In this document: positions 38,859 to 47,111 of the stretch, piece by piece
Layout: each line of letters begins with the position of its first letter
Numbering within the stretch: the first letter of the stretch is position 1
Program-made: the position numbers and the translations under genes
Notes under the pieces: generated by a model
What the model was told of the DNA's origin: nothing
Database searches by the model: none
Seen by the model: the letters and a program-made list of their open reading frames with translations, nothing else
From: Pseudomonas baetica
GTDB taxonomy: Bacteria; Pseudomonadota; Gammaproteobacteria; Pseudomonadales; Pseudomonadaceae
Assembly (NCBI RefSeq): GCF_002813455.1
Contig: NZ_PHHE01000001.1
Location: forward strand, 1,178,001-1,242,000
Direction of reading: 5' to 3'
Length of the DNA: 64,000 nt

Positions 38859-39215
38859 ACGGTGTTTCCTCACAGATCAGGGTCGAAACGGGCCGTTCTT
38901 GGCGACGGCATGCTTTAACTGTAAACCCAAAGGCTTGTTTTTGCCTTGAGCGGTGTTTTTATTTTTTGAGTGCTGTGAGTTGTATATTTTTGGACGTGAG
39001 GTATCGGGTTGGAGCGTTTATTAAGTTTGTATTAATTTGTTGTGGGCGGTCTTTTGAGTTGGGGGGTGGTGTAACGGCTTGTTGTTTATATTCTGTAGTT
39101 TACTTTGGCTTGAGTGGTTTTGGTGGTCTGGTTATTGTGTGGACAGGTCCTGGGGTGTTGTAGGTTCTCAAGGAATTTTAATGTCGTTTAATTATATATT
39201 TAATCAGGTGTACTA
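38859..39215. other. AT-rich, C-poor divergent gap
   Basis: About 357 bases between cytochrome b561 and the KP-repeat gene. The + strand from about 38930 is T- and G-rich with few C, unlike all neighbours. The frames through it look like chance. It probably carries the promoter of the KP-repeat gene, and may mark transferred DNA. Confidence 0.5.
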
Positions 39216-39257
39216 ATGTTTTCTAAAAAAAATCAGAACGCATATATTGTAAAAAGG
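39216..39257 (+). pseudogene. 5' end of the interrupted KP/PDG-repeat gene
   Basis: Fourteen codons, MFSKKNQNAYIVKR, with AGGTG before the ATG. The IS256-type element follows. Joined to 40626, the frame runs straight on (A-MAKKPV), so this is the true start of the gene now seen at 40629-41306. Confidence 0.8.
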
Positions 39258-40617
39258 GGGGGTGTCAGAAATTTTGTGTTCGGGCATAACATGAGTAAGA
39301 GGTGCATGTATGCCAACCAAAAAGAAACCCCTGCGTGACCTACCAAAAATCCCCAAGGAGCTGCTCGAAGAGTTCGGTGAGGGGCTGATTACCGCAGAGG
39401 CTATTGAAGACGCTTCTGCGGCCTTCAAGAAGGCCTTGATTGAGCGAGCATTGAGTGCCGAGCTCGGTCACCACCTGGGGTATCCGCCGGGCGCGCAGCG
39501 CCCAGAGGATGAAACCAACCAGCGCAATGGCAAAACGGGCAAGACGATTTTGACGGGGGATGGCCCGCTGCGGCTGGAGATTCCCCGTGATCGGGATGGC
39601 AGTTTTGCCCCCATTCTGATCCCCAAGCATGAGCGGCGTTACACCGGTTTTGATGACAAGATCATCGCCATGTATGCCCGAGGCATGACCGTTCGAGAAA
39701 TCCGCGCTTTCCTCTCTGAGCAATACGGGACGGACGTTTCCCATGACTTCATCAGCTCAGTCACGCACGAGGTGATGGAGGAAATTGGTGCGTGGCAACA
39801 GCGACCGCTTGAGCCGATGTACCCAGTCATTTTCTTCGATGCGCTGCGGGTCAAGATCCGAGAAGAAGGCCTTGTCCGCAACAAGGCGATTTACTTGGCG
39901 CTGGGTGTTTTACCCGATGGAACGCGCGATATTCTTGGTATCTGGATCGAAAACACCGAGGGTGCGAAGTTCTGGATGAAGGTCTTCAACGACCTCAAGA
40001 CCCGCGGCGTAGAGGACGTGCTGATCGCCGTGACTGACGGTCTCAAAGGCATGCCAGAGGCGCTAAGCGCAGTATTTCCGGCAACAACGCTGCAAACATG
40101 CATCGTCCACTTGATCCGCAACAGCCTCGATTACGCGGCGTGGGACAAGCGCCGTGAGCTGGCCAAGGCGCTAAAACCGATCTATCAAGCCATCAACGCA
40201 GAAGCGGCTGAGGAAGCACTGGATGCCTTTGAAAATGGCCCTTGGGGTAAGCAATACCCAACGGTGGTGGCGGCCTGGAGACGAGCCTGGGATCGAGTGA
40301 TTCCATTTTTTGTCTTCCCGCCTGCCATTCGAAAAGTGATCTATACGACCAACGCTATCGAAAGCATCAACGCTCAGCTACGCAAGATCATCAAGACCCG
40401 GGGCCACTTCCCGACGGATGACGCAGCGACCAAGCTGATCTGGCTTGGGCTGCGTAACATCACGGCAAACTGGGGCTCGGCGGCTCATGACTGGAAGAGT
40501 GCGATGAACCAATTTGCGATTCTGTACGGAGATCGATTTATCAGGCCGACCTGGTAAAACCCGGCCTGCCTGACGGCAGGCCATTACCGGCCCGCACACA
40601 AAAAATCTGACACTCTC
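39258..40617 (+). mobile_element. IS256-family insertion sequence (about 1360 bp)
   Basis: Imperfect ends: GGGGGTGTCAGAAATTTTGT at 39258 and, in complement, GAGAGTGTCAGATTTTTTGT ending at 40617. An 8-bp target duplication, TAAAAAGG, is at 39250-39257 and 40618-40625 (9 bp if the next G counts). One transposase gene. It sits inside the coding frame of the KP/PDG-repeat gene. Confidence 0.9.
39310..40557 (+). CDS. IS256-family transposase
   Basis: A 415-residue mutator-type DDE transposase. Motifs: YPVIFFDALRVKI (first Asp), IAVTDGLKGMPEA (second Asp), CIVHLIRNSL, and the catalytic Glu in TTNAIESINAQLRK. The frame is complete, so the element could be active. GAGGTG precedes the start. A short hairpin, GGCCTGCC/GGCAGGCC, lies at 40563-40582 after the stop, still inside the element. 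Confidence 0.93.
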   Translation: MPTKKKPLRDLPKIPKELLEEFGEGLITAEAIEDASAAFKKALIERALSAELGHHLGYPPGAQRPEDETNQRNGKTGKTILTGDGPLRLEIPRDRDGSFAPILIPKHERRYTGFDDKIIAMYARGMTVREIRAFLSEQYGTDVSHDFISSVTHEVMEEIGAWQQRPLEPMYPVIFFDALRVKIREEGLVRNKAIYLALGVLPDGTRDILGIWIENTEGAKFWMKVFNDLKTRGVEDVLIAVTDGLKGMPEALSAVFPATTLQTCIVHLIRNSLDYAAWDKRRELAKALKPIYQAINAEAAEEALDAFENGPWGKQYPTVVAAWRRAWDRVIPFFVFPPAIRKVIYTTNAIESINAQLRKIIKTRGHFPTDDAATKLIWLGLRNITANWGSAAHDWKSAMNQFAILYGDRFIRPTW

Positions 40618-40628
40618 TAAAAAGGGCA

Positions 40629-41306
40629 ATGGCCAAGAAGCCTGTGACCATGCCTAAACCTGTCGTCAAGCCAAACCCTGTAACCAAACCTGCGCCGACC
40701 AAGCCAGTCGCTCCGATCAAACCACCGGTCAAGCCAGTCGCTCCGATCAAACCACCGGTCAAGCCAGTCGCTCCGATCAAGCCACCGGTCAAGCCCATTG
40801 CACCAGTCAAACCGCCAGTCAAACCGCCAGTCAAGCCTGTTGTGCCGGTCAAGCCCCCAGTCAAACCCGTTGCGCCAGTCAAACCACCGGTCAAACCGGT
40901 TACGCCGACCAGGCCTGCCAAGCCTGGCGAGACTACTCCACCTGTTGAAGTGAAGCGGCCGCCAATGCCTTGGCCGACCATTAACTTCAATATCGACCCG
41001 GTTGCCCTGGCGACACTTATTATCAGCCTGGGTGGCGTTGTTAATGCGGATGGCTCGACTTCGCTGCCCGATGGCAGCCTGATCGATGCCGATCAAAATT
41101 CGCTGAAAGGCCCGGATGGCGTTATTCACCATCAGGACGGACGCGTCGAATTTCCCGATGGACGGATTGTCTGGCCGGATAGTACGATCGAATATCCTGA
41201 TGGGCGTATTGTTTGGAAAGACGGAACAGAAAAACTTCCAGATGGCAGTATCAGGTACACGGACGGTTTGGCTTACGATGCGGCAGGTAATCTGATTTCG
41301 GAATAA
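40629..41306 (+). CDS. KP-repeat / PDG-repeat protein, main part (5' end split off by IS256)
   Basis: A 225-residue reading frame. About residues 20-90 are Lys/Pro repeats (KPVAPIKPPV and KPPVKPVVPV types). Residues 100-125 are hydrophobic (TINFNIDPVALATLIISLGG). The C-terminus has five or more PDG units (FPDGRIVW, YPDGRIVW, LPDGSIRY) spaced about nine residues, like the beta-repeats of TCP10/G-box domains. Before insertion the protein had 15 more residues at the start (39216). The current ATG has its AGGG only two bases away, so translation is probably poor. Function unknown. Confidence 0.65.
   Translation: MAKKPVTMPKPVVKPNPVTKPAPTKPVAPIKPPVKPVAPIKPPVKPVAPIKPPVKPIAPVKPPVKPPVKPVVPVKPPVKPVAPVKPPVKPVTPTRPAKPGETTPPVEVKRPPMPWPTINFNIDPVALATLIISLGGVVNADGSTSLPDGSLIDADQNSLKGPDGVIHHQDGRVEFPDGRIVWPDSTIEYPDGRIVWKDGTEKLPDGSIRYTDGLAYDAAGNLISE
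40701..40892 (+). repeat. 30-bp tandem coding repeat
   Basis: Three near-identical 30-base units (AAGCCAGTCGCTCCGATCAA...) at 40701-40790, followed by more diverged units to 40892. They encode the KPVAPIKPPV decapeptide repeats of the protein above. Confidence 0.9.
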
Positions 41307-41360
41307 TTTAAATATTCTTTAATGTGTCAAAGTTCGTGATTTTTTGCACCACGGCAGAAA

Positions 41361-41409
41361 AAAGAAACACCGCGGACTTGTCCTCAAGTCAGCGGTGCTT
41401 CTTGTTTTT
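41361..41409. terminator. bidirectional intrinsic terminator
   Basis: GAAACACCGCgGACTTG / CAAGTCaGCGGTGCTTC stem with A-run on one side and T-run on the other, between the KP-repeat gene (+) and phnX (-). Confidence 0.85.
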
Positions 41410-41412
41410 CAG

Positions 41413-42240
41413 TTAGAAAGTTTGTGGCATCTCACCGTTGGCCAGACGCTTGTTGATGTCGGCAATCACTTCCGGCAGGTCGGTGATGGTGTCAATCATG
41501 TAGTGCGGGCGCGAACCTTCGAACAGGGCGTGGATACGCTTGCGTTCGCTGGCCAGTTCGTCGCTGCCCAAGGCACGGAAACCCTCGTAATCGAGCCCCA
41601 GCGCATTACCCGAGCAGATCAGCGCCACAGTCCACATGCCGGCGCGGCGGCCCTCGAGGATGCCCGGCACGGTATCGTCGATCTTCACGCAGGCCGCCAC
41701 ATCGTCGATACCCAGCGCAATCACGTTGGCCAGTGCCTGCGCCGGCCATGGGCGGCCGTTCGGCACTTCGTCGGTGGCGACGACGTGGTCGGCGATATAG
41801 CCGTTGGTCGCGGCCAGTTCGACGACTTTGTCCATCACCTGTTTCGGGTAGCCGGAGCAGGAACCGATCTTGATCCCTTGCTGGCGCAGGTTAGCGATGG
41901 TTTCGAGGGCGCCGGGAATCAGCGCCGAATGCTCGGCGATTTTTTCGATCTGCAGCGGCATGAAGCGGTTGTAGATCGCGGTGACGTCATCGTCGGTCGG
42001 GGTGCGGCCAAACGCCTTGCGATAACGCTCCGCCACCTGCGGCTGATCACACAGGGTGCGGATGTGATCCCACTTGCCCATGCCCATAGGCCCGCGCGCT
42101 TCTTCGATGGAGACCTGAACGTCGAATTCAGCGAAGGCTTCGACGAAGATCTGGGTGGGTGCGAAAGAGCCGAAATCGACCACGGTGCCGGCCCAGTCGA
42201 GGATGGCGGCTTGCAGCTTGGTTGGGTTTGCGTAGTTCAT
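41413..42240 (-). CDS. phnX: phosphonoacetaldehyde hydrolase PhnX
   Basis: A 275-residue HAD-family enzyme. The nucleophile Asp is in [12 protein letters not shown], the Schiff-base Lys in [11 protein letters not shown] (about residue 56), and the C-terminal acidic motif is [12 protein letters not shown]. It cleaves phosphonoacetaldehyde to acetaldehyde and phosphate, the second step of 2-AEP breakdown. Start [10 protein letters not shown]; the upstream frame is a REP element. phnW lies 143 bases upstream on the same strand, with a REP pair between. Confidence 0.95.
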   Translation of the reverse strand: MNYANPTKLQAAILDWAGTVVDFGSFAPTQIFVEAFAEFDVQVSIEEARGPMGMGKWDHIRTLCDQPQVAERYRKAFGRTPTDDDVTAIYNRFMPLQIEKIAEHSALIPGALETIANLRQQGIKIGSCSGYPKQVMDKVVELAATNGYIADHVVATDEVPNGRPWPAQALANVIALGIDDVAACVKIDDTVPGILEGRRAGMWTVALICSGNALGLDYEGFRALGSDELASERKRIHALFEGSRPHYMIDTITDLPEVIADINKRLANGEMPQTF

Positions 42241-42277
42241 GGCAATCAAATTCCTGAGTTGGCAATGCAATTCAAAC

Positions 42278-42367
42278 TGTGGGAGCGAGCCTGCTCGCGA
42301 AGGCGTCGTGTCAGTCGACATCAATGTTGAATGTGCGACCGTTTTCGCGAGCAGGCTCGCTCCCACA
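42278..42367. repeat. REP pair, TGTGGG ends outside, between phnX and phnW
   Basis: Two inverted GAGCGAGCCTGCTCGCGAA cores. The centre TGTCAGTCGACATCAATGTT resembles that of 37236-37325. It lies inside the phnW-phnX operon and could lower phnX mRNA or protect phnW mRNA. Confidence 0.92.
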
Positions 42368-42383
42368 GGGATTGGTGGTGTTC

Positions 42384-43493
42384 TTAGATCTCGAGCACTT
42401 CCATCTCGCGCAGCACTTCACCTACCGCCGCGACTGCTTCGCGCATTTGCGCCGGGCTGACGTGGCCGATACAGCCGACGCGGAAGGTTTCGACCTGGGT
42501 CAGTTTGCCGGGGTAGAGGATGTAACCCTTGGCCTTGACCCGTTCGTAGAAGTCCTTGAACTGATAGCGCGGGTCTTCCGGCGCATGGAACGTGGCGATG
42601 ATCGGCGCCTGAATCGCTGTTGGCAGGAAGCTGCGCAAACCGAGTTTGGCCATCTCTTCCATCAGCGCCTGACAGTTGGCCGCGTAGCGCGCATGCCGCG
42701 CCGGCAGGCCACCTTCTTCGTTGTATTGCAGCAAGGCTTCGTGCAGCGCGGCGACCACATGGGTTGGCGGGGTGAAGCGCCATTGACCGGTTTTCTGCAT
42801 GTAGGCGTGCTGGTCAAACAGATCCATCGCCAGCGAGTGCGAATTGCCTGCTGCAGCGGCCAACGACTCTTTGCGAGCGAAGACGAAGCCCATTCCCGGC
42901 ACACCTTCCAGGCATTTGCCGGAGGCGGCGATCAGCGCATCGAACGGCACGGTCTGCGCATCTACCGGCAGCGCGCCGAAGGAGCTCATGGCATCGATGA
43001 TCAGGCGTTTGCCGTGTTGCTCGATAACCTGGGCAATTTCCGCCAGCGGATTGAGGATGCCGGTGCTGGTTTCGCAGTGGATCAGCGCGACGTGGGTGAT
43101 ATCGCCATCGGCGCGCAGCAGACGATCTACGTCGGCGGCAGTGGTCGGTTCGTCTTCAGCGGTTTCGAAAGTGCTGAAGGAGCGGCCGAGCACTTCGCAG
43201 ATTTTCGCCAGACGCTTGCCGTAGGCGCCGTTGATCAGCACCAGCACTTTGCCGTCGCGTGGCACCAATGTACCGATCGCCGCTTCGACCGCAAAAGTGC
43301 CGCTGCCCTGCAACGGCACGCAATGGTGAGTGGCGGCGCCGTTGAGGATCGCCAGCAGTTGCTCGCAAAGGCTGGCGGTCAGTTGATTGAAGCGGTCATC
43401 CCATGACCCCCAGTCGACCATCATCGCCTGGCGGGTGCGGGCCGAAGTGGTCAACGGGCCGGGAGTGAGCAGGATGGGTTCGGCGATACTCAT
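42384..43493 (-). CDS. phnW: 2-aminoethylphosphonate--pyruvate transaminase PhnW
   Basis: A 369-residue PLP aminotransferase. It has [25 protein letters not shown] near the start, [15 protein letters not shown] (Asp of the PLP site), and the PLP lysine in [16 protein letters not shown] (about residue 193). It makes phosphonoacetaldehyde and alanine from 2-AEP and pyruvate. It is divergent from a LysR gene at 43606. Confidence 0.95.
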   Translation of the reverse strand: MSIAEPILLTPGPLTTSARTRQAMMVDWGSWDDRFNQLTASLCEQLLAILNGAATHHCVPLQGSGTFAVEAAIGTLVPRDGKVLVLINGAYGKRLAKICEVLGRSFSTFETAEDEPTTAADVDRLLRADGDITHVALIHCETSTGILNPLAEIAQVIEQHGKRLIIDAMSSFGALPVDAQTVPFDALIAASGKCLEGVPGMGFVFARKESLAAAAGNSHSLAMDLFDQHAYMQKTGQWRFTPPTHVVAALHEALLQYNEEGGLPARHARYAANCQALMEEMAKLGLRSFLPTAIQAPIIATFHAPEDPRYQFKDFYERVKAKGYILYPGKLTQVETFRVGCIGHVSPAQMREAVAAVGEVLREMEVLEI

Positions 43494-43541
43494 TCGTGTG
43501 TCCTCGGGAAGCGCTGTGGGATGAAGCTACGGGGCATACGT

Positions 43542-43558
43542 TGCAATTCGCCGTTGCA
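43542..43558. promoter_or_regulatory. candidate LysR operator upstream of phnW
   Basis: TGCAA - TTCGCCG - TTGCA, a dyad in the 112-base gap between phnW and the divergent LysR gene. Spacing and location fit a LysR-type box. Confidence 0.5.
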
Positions 43559-43605
43559 TCAATCAAATTGTTTGTTGTTATGCCAGCCATCAGTGAGGGT
43601 TATTC

Positions 43606-44466
43606 ATGAACCTGTTTCAACTCCGCGCGTTCGATGCCGTGGCCCGTGAAGGCAGCTTCACCCGTGCTGCTGCCCGCTTGTTCATCAGTCAGCCTGCGGT
43701 CACCGGGCATATCAAGGCGCTGGAGGAGCACTACCAGATCACCTTGTTGCGGCGCACCGCACGACGGGTGGAACTGACCGAGGAGGGCACCAAACTGGCG
43801 GCGATCACTCGGGCCATGTTTGGTCTGGCGGAAGAGGCGCAGGCGATGCTCGAAGCCAATCGACAATTGCTCACCGGGCGACTGGAGGTGGCGGCGGATG
43901 GCCCGCACATGGTCATGCCGATGCTGGCGAGTCTGCGTTCGCGGTATCCAGGGATCACGGTCAATCTGCGTCTGGGCAATGCGCAGGAAACCCTTGCCGC
44001 GCTGTTATCCGAGCACGCGGACGTCGCCGTGCTGACCGAAGTCGAGCCGCGCAAAGGCTTGCACCTGCAAGCGCTGAGCGAGTCGCGGATTTGCGCCTTG
44101 GTGCCGGCCGGGCATCCGTGGGCGGTGCGCTCTTCAGAGGTGAAGCTCAAGGAACTGGATCAGGTGATCATGGTGCTGCGCGAGCCGAGTTCGATCACCC
44201 GGCGCACCTTCGATCAGGCGTGTACGCAGGCTGCGGTTAATCCGCGAGTGTTGCTGGAACTCGATAGCCGGGAAGCGGTGACGGAAGCGGTCGCCGCAGA
44301 ACTGGGCGTCGGCGTGGTGTCCTCCGTGGAAGTCAGCCACGACCCGCGCGTGGTGGCGATTCCGATTGTCGGCGAGGGGCTGGTAAACCGGCACATGATT
44401 GGCTGCATGGAGCGGCGGCGGGAGTTGCGGCTGATTCAGGCGTTCTTCGACTTGGCGCCAGTCTGA
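43606..44466 (+). CDS. LysR regulator of 2-AEP utilisation, paralogue 1
   Basis: A 286-residue LysR protein. Start MNLFQLRAFDAVAREGSFTRAA, HTH ISQPAVTGHIKALEEHYQITLL, effector domain from about residue 90. The divergent position beside phnW, and the similarity to a second LysR in the same locus (shared GSFTRAA, SSITRRTF versus GSVTRQTL), suggest the aminoethylphosphonate-associated LysR group. It is expected to respond to 2-AEP or a product. Confidence 0.83.
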   Translation: MNLFQLRAFDAVAREGSFTRAAARLFISQPAVTGHIKALEEHYQITLLRRTARRVELTEEGTKLAAITRAMFGLAEEAQAMLEANRQLLTGRLEVAADGPHMVMPMLASLRSRYPGITVNLRLGNAQETLAALLSEHADVAVLTEVEPRKGLHLQALSESRICALVPAGHPWAVRSSEVKLKELDQVIMVLREPSSITRRTFDQACTQAAVNPRVLLELDSREAVTEAVAAELGVGVVSSVEVSHDPRVVAIPIVGEGLVNRHMIGCMERRRELRLIQAFFDLAPV

Positions 44467-44483
44467 GACACCGCGGCGCCTCA

Positions 44484-44558
44484 TTCGCGAGCAGGCTCGC
44501 TCCCACACTGGTCTTGCGGCATACACAAATCCCCTGTGGGAGCGAGCCTGCTCGCGAA
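44484..44558. repeat. REP pair, CCCACA ends inside
   Basis: TTCGCGAGCAGGCTCGCTCC and its inverse, separated by about 27 bases, between the two convergent LysR genes. Confidence 0.92.
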
Positions 44559-44565
44559 GGGGCCA

Positions 44566-45444
44566 TCACTGTTTCACAAGGCTTTCGCGAACCATATCGA
44601 GAAACGTCGCCACCACCCGTCGCGAACTCTGCTCACGCAAGCACACCAGTGTCTCGGTCAAACGCCGGGTGCAATCGGTAATCGGCAACGCACAGACCCG
44701 CGAGTCCGCACCAAACTCCGCAGCCGAAACAACCCCCACGCCAATCCCCACCACCACCGCCTCACGCGCCGCTTCCCGGCCTTCGACCTGAATCGCCGGA
44801 CGAATGCGAAACCCGGCGCGGGCCATTTCCTCTTCCAGCGTCTGTCGCGTCACCGAGCCGTGCTCGCGCAAGACCAGCGGCGTGTCATCCAGATCCGCCA
44901 GGCAGATCGACTCGCGCTCGGCCCACGGATGATTGCGCGAAACGAACGCCACCATCGGGTCGTTGCGCAATGGCACGCTGAGCAAACGTTCATCACTGAC
45001 ATCACGCCCCAGTAGCGCCAGATCGGCCTGATAGTTGAACAACCGAAACAGCGATTCATCGGTATTGCCCGTCTCGATCTTCACGCTGATCCCCGGATAG
45101 CGCTCGCAGAACCGCGCGATCTGCGGCAACACATGCACCGGCGCATCCACCGCCAGAATCAGGCTGCCGGTCTGCAAGGCCTGGGATTCCTGAAGCAGTT
45201 CCTGGGCTTCGGCTTCAATCACAAACAGGCGCTGAGTAATCGTCAGCAAGCGTTCGCCGAGGTCAGTCAAACGCACGGAACGTTTATTGCGATGAAACAA
45301 TAAAACGCCGAAGCGTTCTTCCAGTTTGCGCACCTGGTCGGAAATCGCCGGTTGCGTGAGGAAAAGCCGCTCGGCGGCCCTGGTGAAGCTTCCATGCACG
45401 GCCACGGCGTGAAAGGCTTTGAGCTGGGCGTGGGACACCGACAT
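44566..45444 (-). CDS. LysR regulator of 2-AEP utilisation, paralogue 2
   Basis: A 292-residue LysR protein. Start MSVSHAQLKAFHAVAVHGSF, HTH LTQPAISDQVRKLEERFGVLLF, effector motif LVLREHGSVTRQTLEEEMARAGF. It is a paralogue of the 43606 protein. It is divergent from the GlpT-type carrier at 45715, so it probably controls uptake and the FAD oxidase, while the first LysR controls phnWX. This split is inference. Confidence 0.85.
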   Translation of the reverse strand: MSVSHAQLKAFHAVAVHGSFTRAAERLFLTQPAISDQVRKLEERFGVLLFHRNKRSVRLTDLGERLLTITQRLFVIEAEAQELLQESQALQTGSLILAVDAPVHVLPQIARFCERYPGISVKIETGNTDESLFRLFNYQADLALLGRDVSDERLLSVPLRNDPMVAFVSRNHPWAERESICLADLDDTPLVLREHGSVTRQTLEEEMARAGFRIRPAIQVEGREAAREAVVVGIGVGVVSAAEFGADSRVCALPITDCTRRLTETLVCLREQSSRRVVATFLDMVRESLVKQ

Positions 45445-45484
45445 GAGGCCTCCAGTAACAAGCTGAGCTTATGAGTGAAATACG

Positions 45485-45499
45485 ATAAATCGATTTTAT
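45485..45499. promoter_or_regulatory. candidate LysR operator
   Basis: ATAAA - TCGAT - TTTAT dyad, about 40 bases upstream of the second LysR gene, in the gap to the transporter gene. Likely autoregulatory if real. Confidence 0.45.
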
Positions 45500-45714
45500 T
45501 TATTAAACAGTAATTGCTTTGATCCGCTCACGCCATCGCTGACTGCCCGTTCGTGCAGCAACGCTGGCGATGAGCCTGTGCGTGCAACAGCAGGACTCAT
45601 CTGACCGGTATCGCCATAGGGATGGGGTGATATCGCAGTGCTCAACAATAAAAAAACACAGGCGTTTACTTAACGATTCTGCCGGCACACTCACACCCTG
45701 AGGTCAGAACCACA

Positions 45715-47040
45715 ATGAACAAGCACATCGGCACCATTGCGCGTTGGCGCATGCAGATTTTCGCTATCACCTGGCTCGCGTATGCCGCTTTCTACTTCAC
45801 CCGCAAAGCGTTTTCGGTGGCCAAACTGGGCATCGGCGAAGACCCGACCTTCATGCTCGACAAGATGACGATGGCCAATCTGGATGCCATCTATCTGGCG
45901 GCTTATGCCATCGGCCAATTCACTTGGGGCATGCTCGCCGACCGCTTTGGGCCCAGGGTCGTGGTGCTCGGTGGTTTGCTGATTTCCGCTGCGGCGGCGC
46001 TGGTGATGGGCAGTTTCGCGACGTTACCGATCTTCGCCACCTGCATGTTGATCCAGGGGTTGGCGCAGTCCACGGGATGGTCGGGGTTGTGTAAAAACCT
46101 CGGCAGTTTTTTCCCCTCCGAGCAGCGCGGGCGAGTGCTCGGGTTGTGGAGTTCCTGCTATGCGTTTGGCGGTCTGGTTGCCTCGCCGTTCGCCGGATGG
46201 TGGGCCTATACGCTGGTCGGTAGCTGGCACGCGGCGTTTATTTCCAGTGCGGCGGTGGTCGCGGTCGTGGCGGTGTTGTTCTTTATTTTTCAACGTAACA
46301 AACCGGAAGACGTCGGCTTGCCGGCAGTGGAGCCAGAGCCGGAACTGAGCGCTGAAGAGACCGAAGCCAACAGCAAACTCAGCGTTTGGGAGCCGTTGAA
46401 GGAGATCCTGCGCAACCGCACGGTGTTGGTGCTGGGTCTGGCGTATTTCATGTTGAAACCGGCGCGCTACGCGATTTTATTGTGGGGCCCGGTGATCGTC
46501 TTCGAGCAGATGCCCAGTGTCGGCAAGGTGGGGGCGGCGATTATTCCGACCTCGTTTGAGCTGGCCGGGTTGCTCGGGCCGATCATGATCGGCCTGGCCT
46601 CGGACAAACTGTTCGGCGCCCGGCGCATGCCGGCCTGCGTCTTGAGTCTGCTGGCGTTGACCGTCACCCTGGCACTGTTCATGGGCGCCTTGCAGACCGG
46701 CAGTGTGTTGCTGGTGGTGGCGTTGCTGTTCGTTATGGGCCTGACCCTGTACGGCCCGGACTCGATGATCAGCGGCGCGGCCGCCATCGACTTCGGCAAA
46801 GCCAAGGCCGGCGCCACCGCCGCTGGATTCGTCAACGGTTGCGGTTCGGTCGGTGCGGTGCTCGGCGGTTTGCTGCCGGGTTATTTCGATACGGTGACGG
46901 TGTTCATCGTGTTCGCCGGTTGCGCGCTGTTCTCGGCGCTGGTGCTGATTCCGCACTGGAACAGCCGTCCGGTCGGCGTGATGGAGCCGCGCGCGTCCAT
47001 CCCCAATAGCCCGTTGACGATCAAACCTCTGCGTTCTTGA
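45715..47040 (+). CDS. GlpT/UhpT-type MFS transporter, likely 2-aminoethylphosphonate importer
   Basis: A 441-residue, 12-helix MFS protein of the organophosphate:phosphate antiporter group. The N-terminal motif AYAAFYFTRKAFSVAKLGI (about residues 23-40) matches the YxxRK region of GlpT, which binds phosphate groups. Helix pairs and GLTLYGPDSMISGAAAIDFG near residue 345 fit the family. The place beside phnWX points to a phosphonate such as 2-AEP as cargo. No ABC phosphonate transporter is nearby. Confidence 0.85.
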   Translation: MNKHIGTIARWRMQIFAITWLAYAAFYFTRKAFSVAKLGIGEDPTFMLDKMTMANLDAIYLAAYAIGQFTWGMLADRFGPRVVVLGGLLISAAAALVMGSFATLPIFATCMLIQGLAQSTGWSGLCKNLGSFFPSEQRGRVLGLWSSCYAFGGLVASPFAGWWAYTLVGSWHAAFISSAAVVAVVAVLFFIFQRNKPEDVGLPAVEPEPELSAEETEANSKLSVWEPLKEILRNRTVLVLGLAYFMLKPARYAILLWGPVIVFEQMPSVGKVGAAIIPTSFELAGLLGPIMIGLASDKLFGARRMPACVLSLLALTVTLALFMGALQTGSVLLVVALLFVMGLTLYGPDSMISGAAAIDFGKAKAGATAAGFVNGCGSVGAVLGGLLPGYFDTVTVFIVFAGCALFSALVLIPHWNSRPVGVMEPRASIPNSPLTIKPLRS

Positions 47041-47111
47041 AACCCCTTGCCTCGCGGCCTGCTGCAACGTTCGCGGCAGGCTGAGTCGTGGCCATTTGAC
47101 TGGAGAATCCC

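Noticed and set aside
38846..39163. Small membrane protein encoded in the AT-rich gap
   Set aside because: The frame starts inside the leader of the divergent cytochrome gene, has no ribosome-binding site and its hydrophobicity follows from T-rich DNA.
40701..40892. CRISPR or VNTR outside genes
   Set aside because: The 30-bp units lie in frame and encode the KPVAPIKPPV repeats of a protein.
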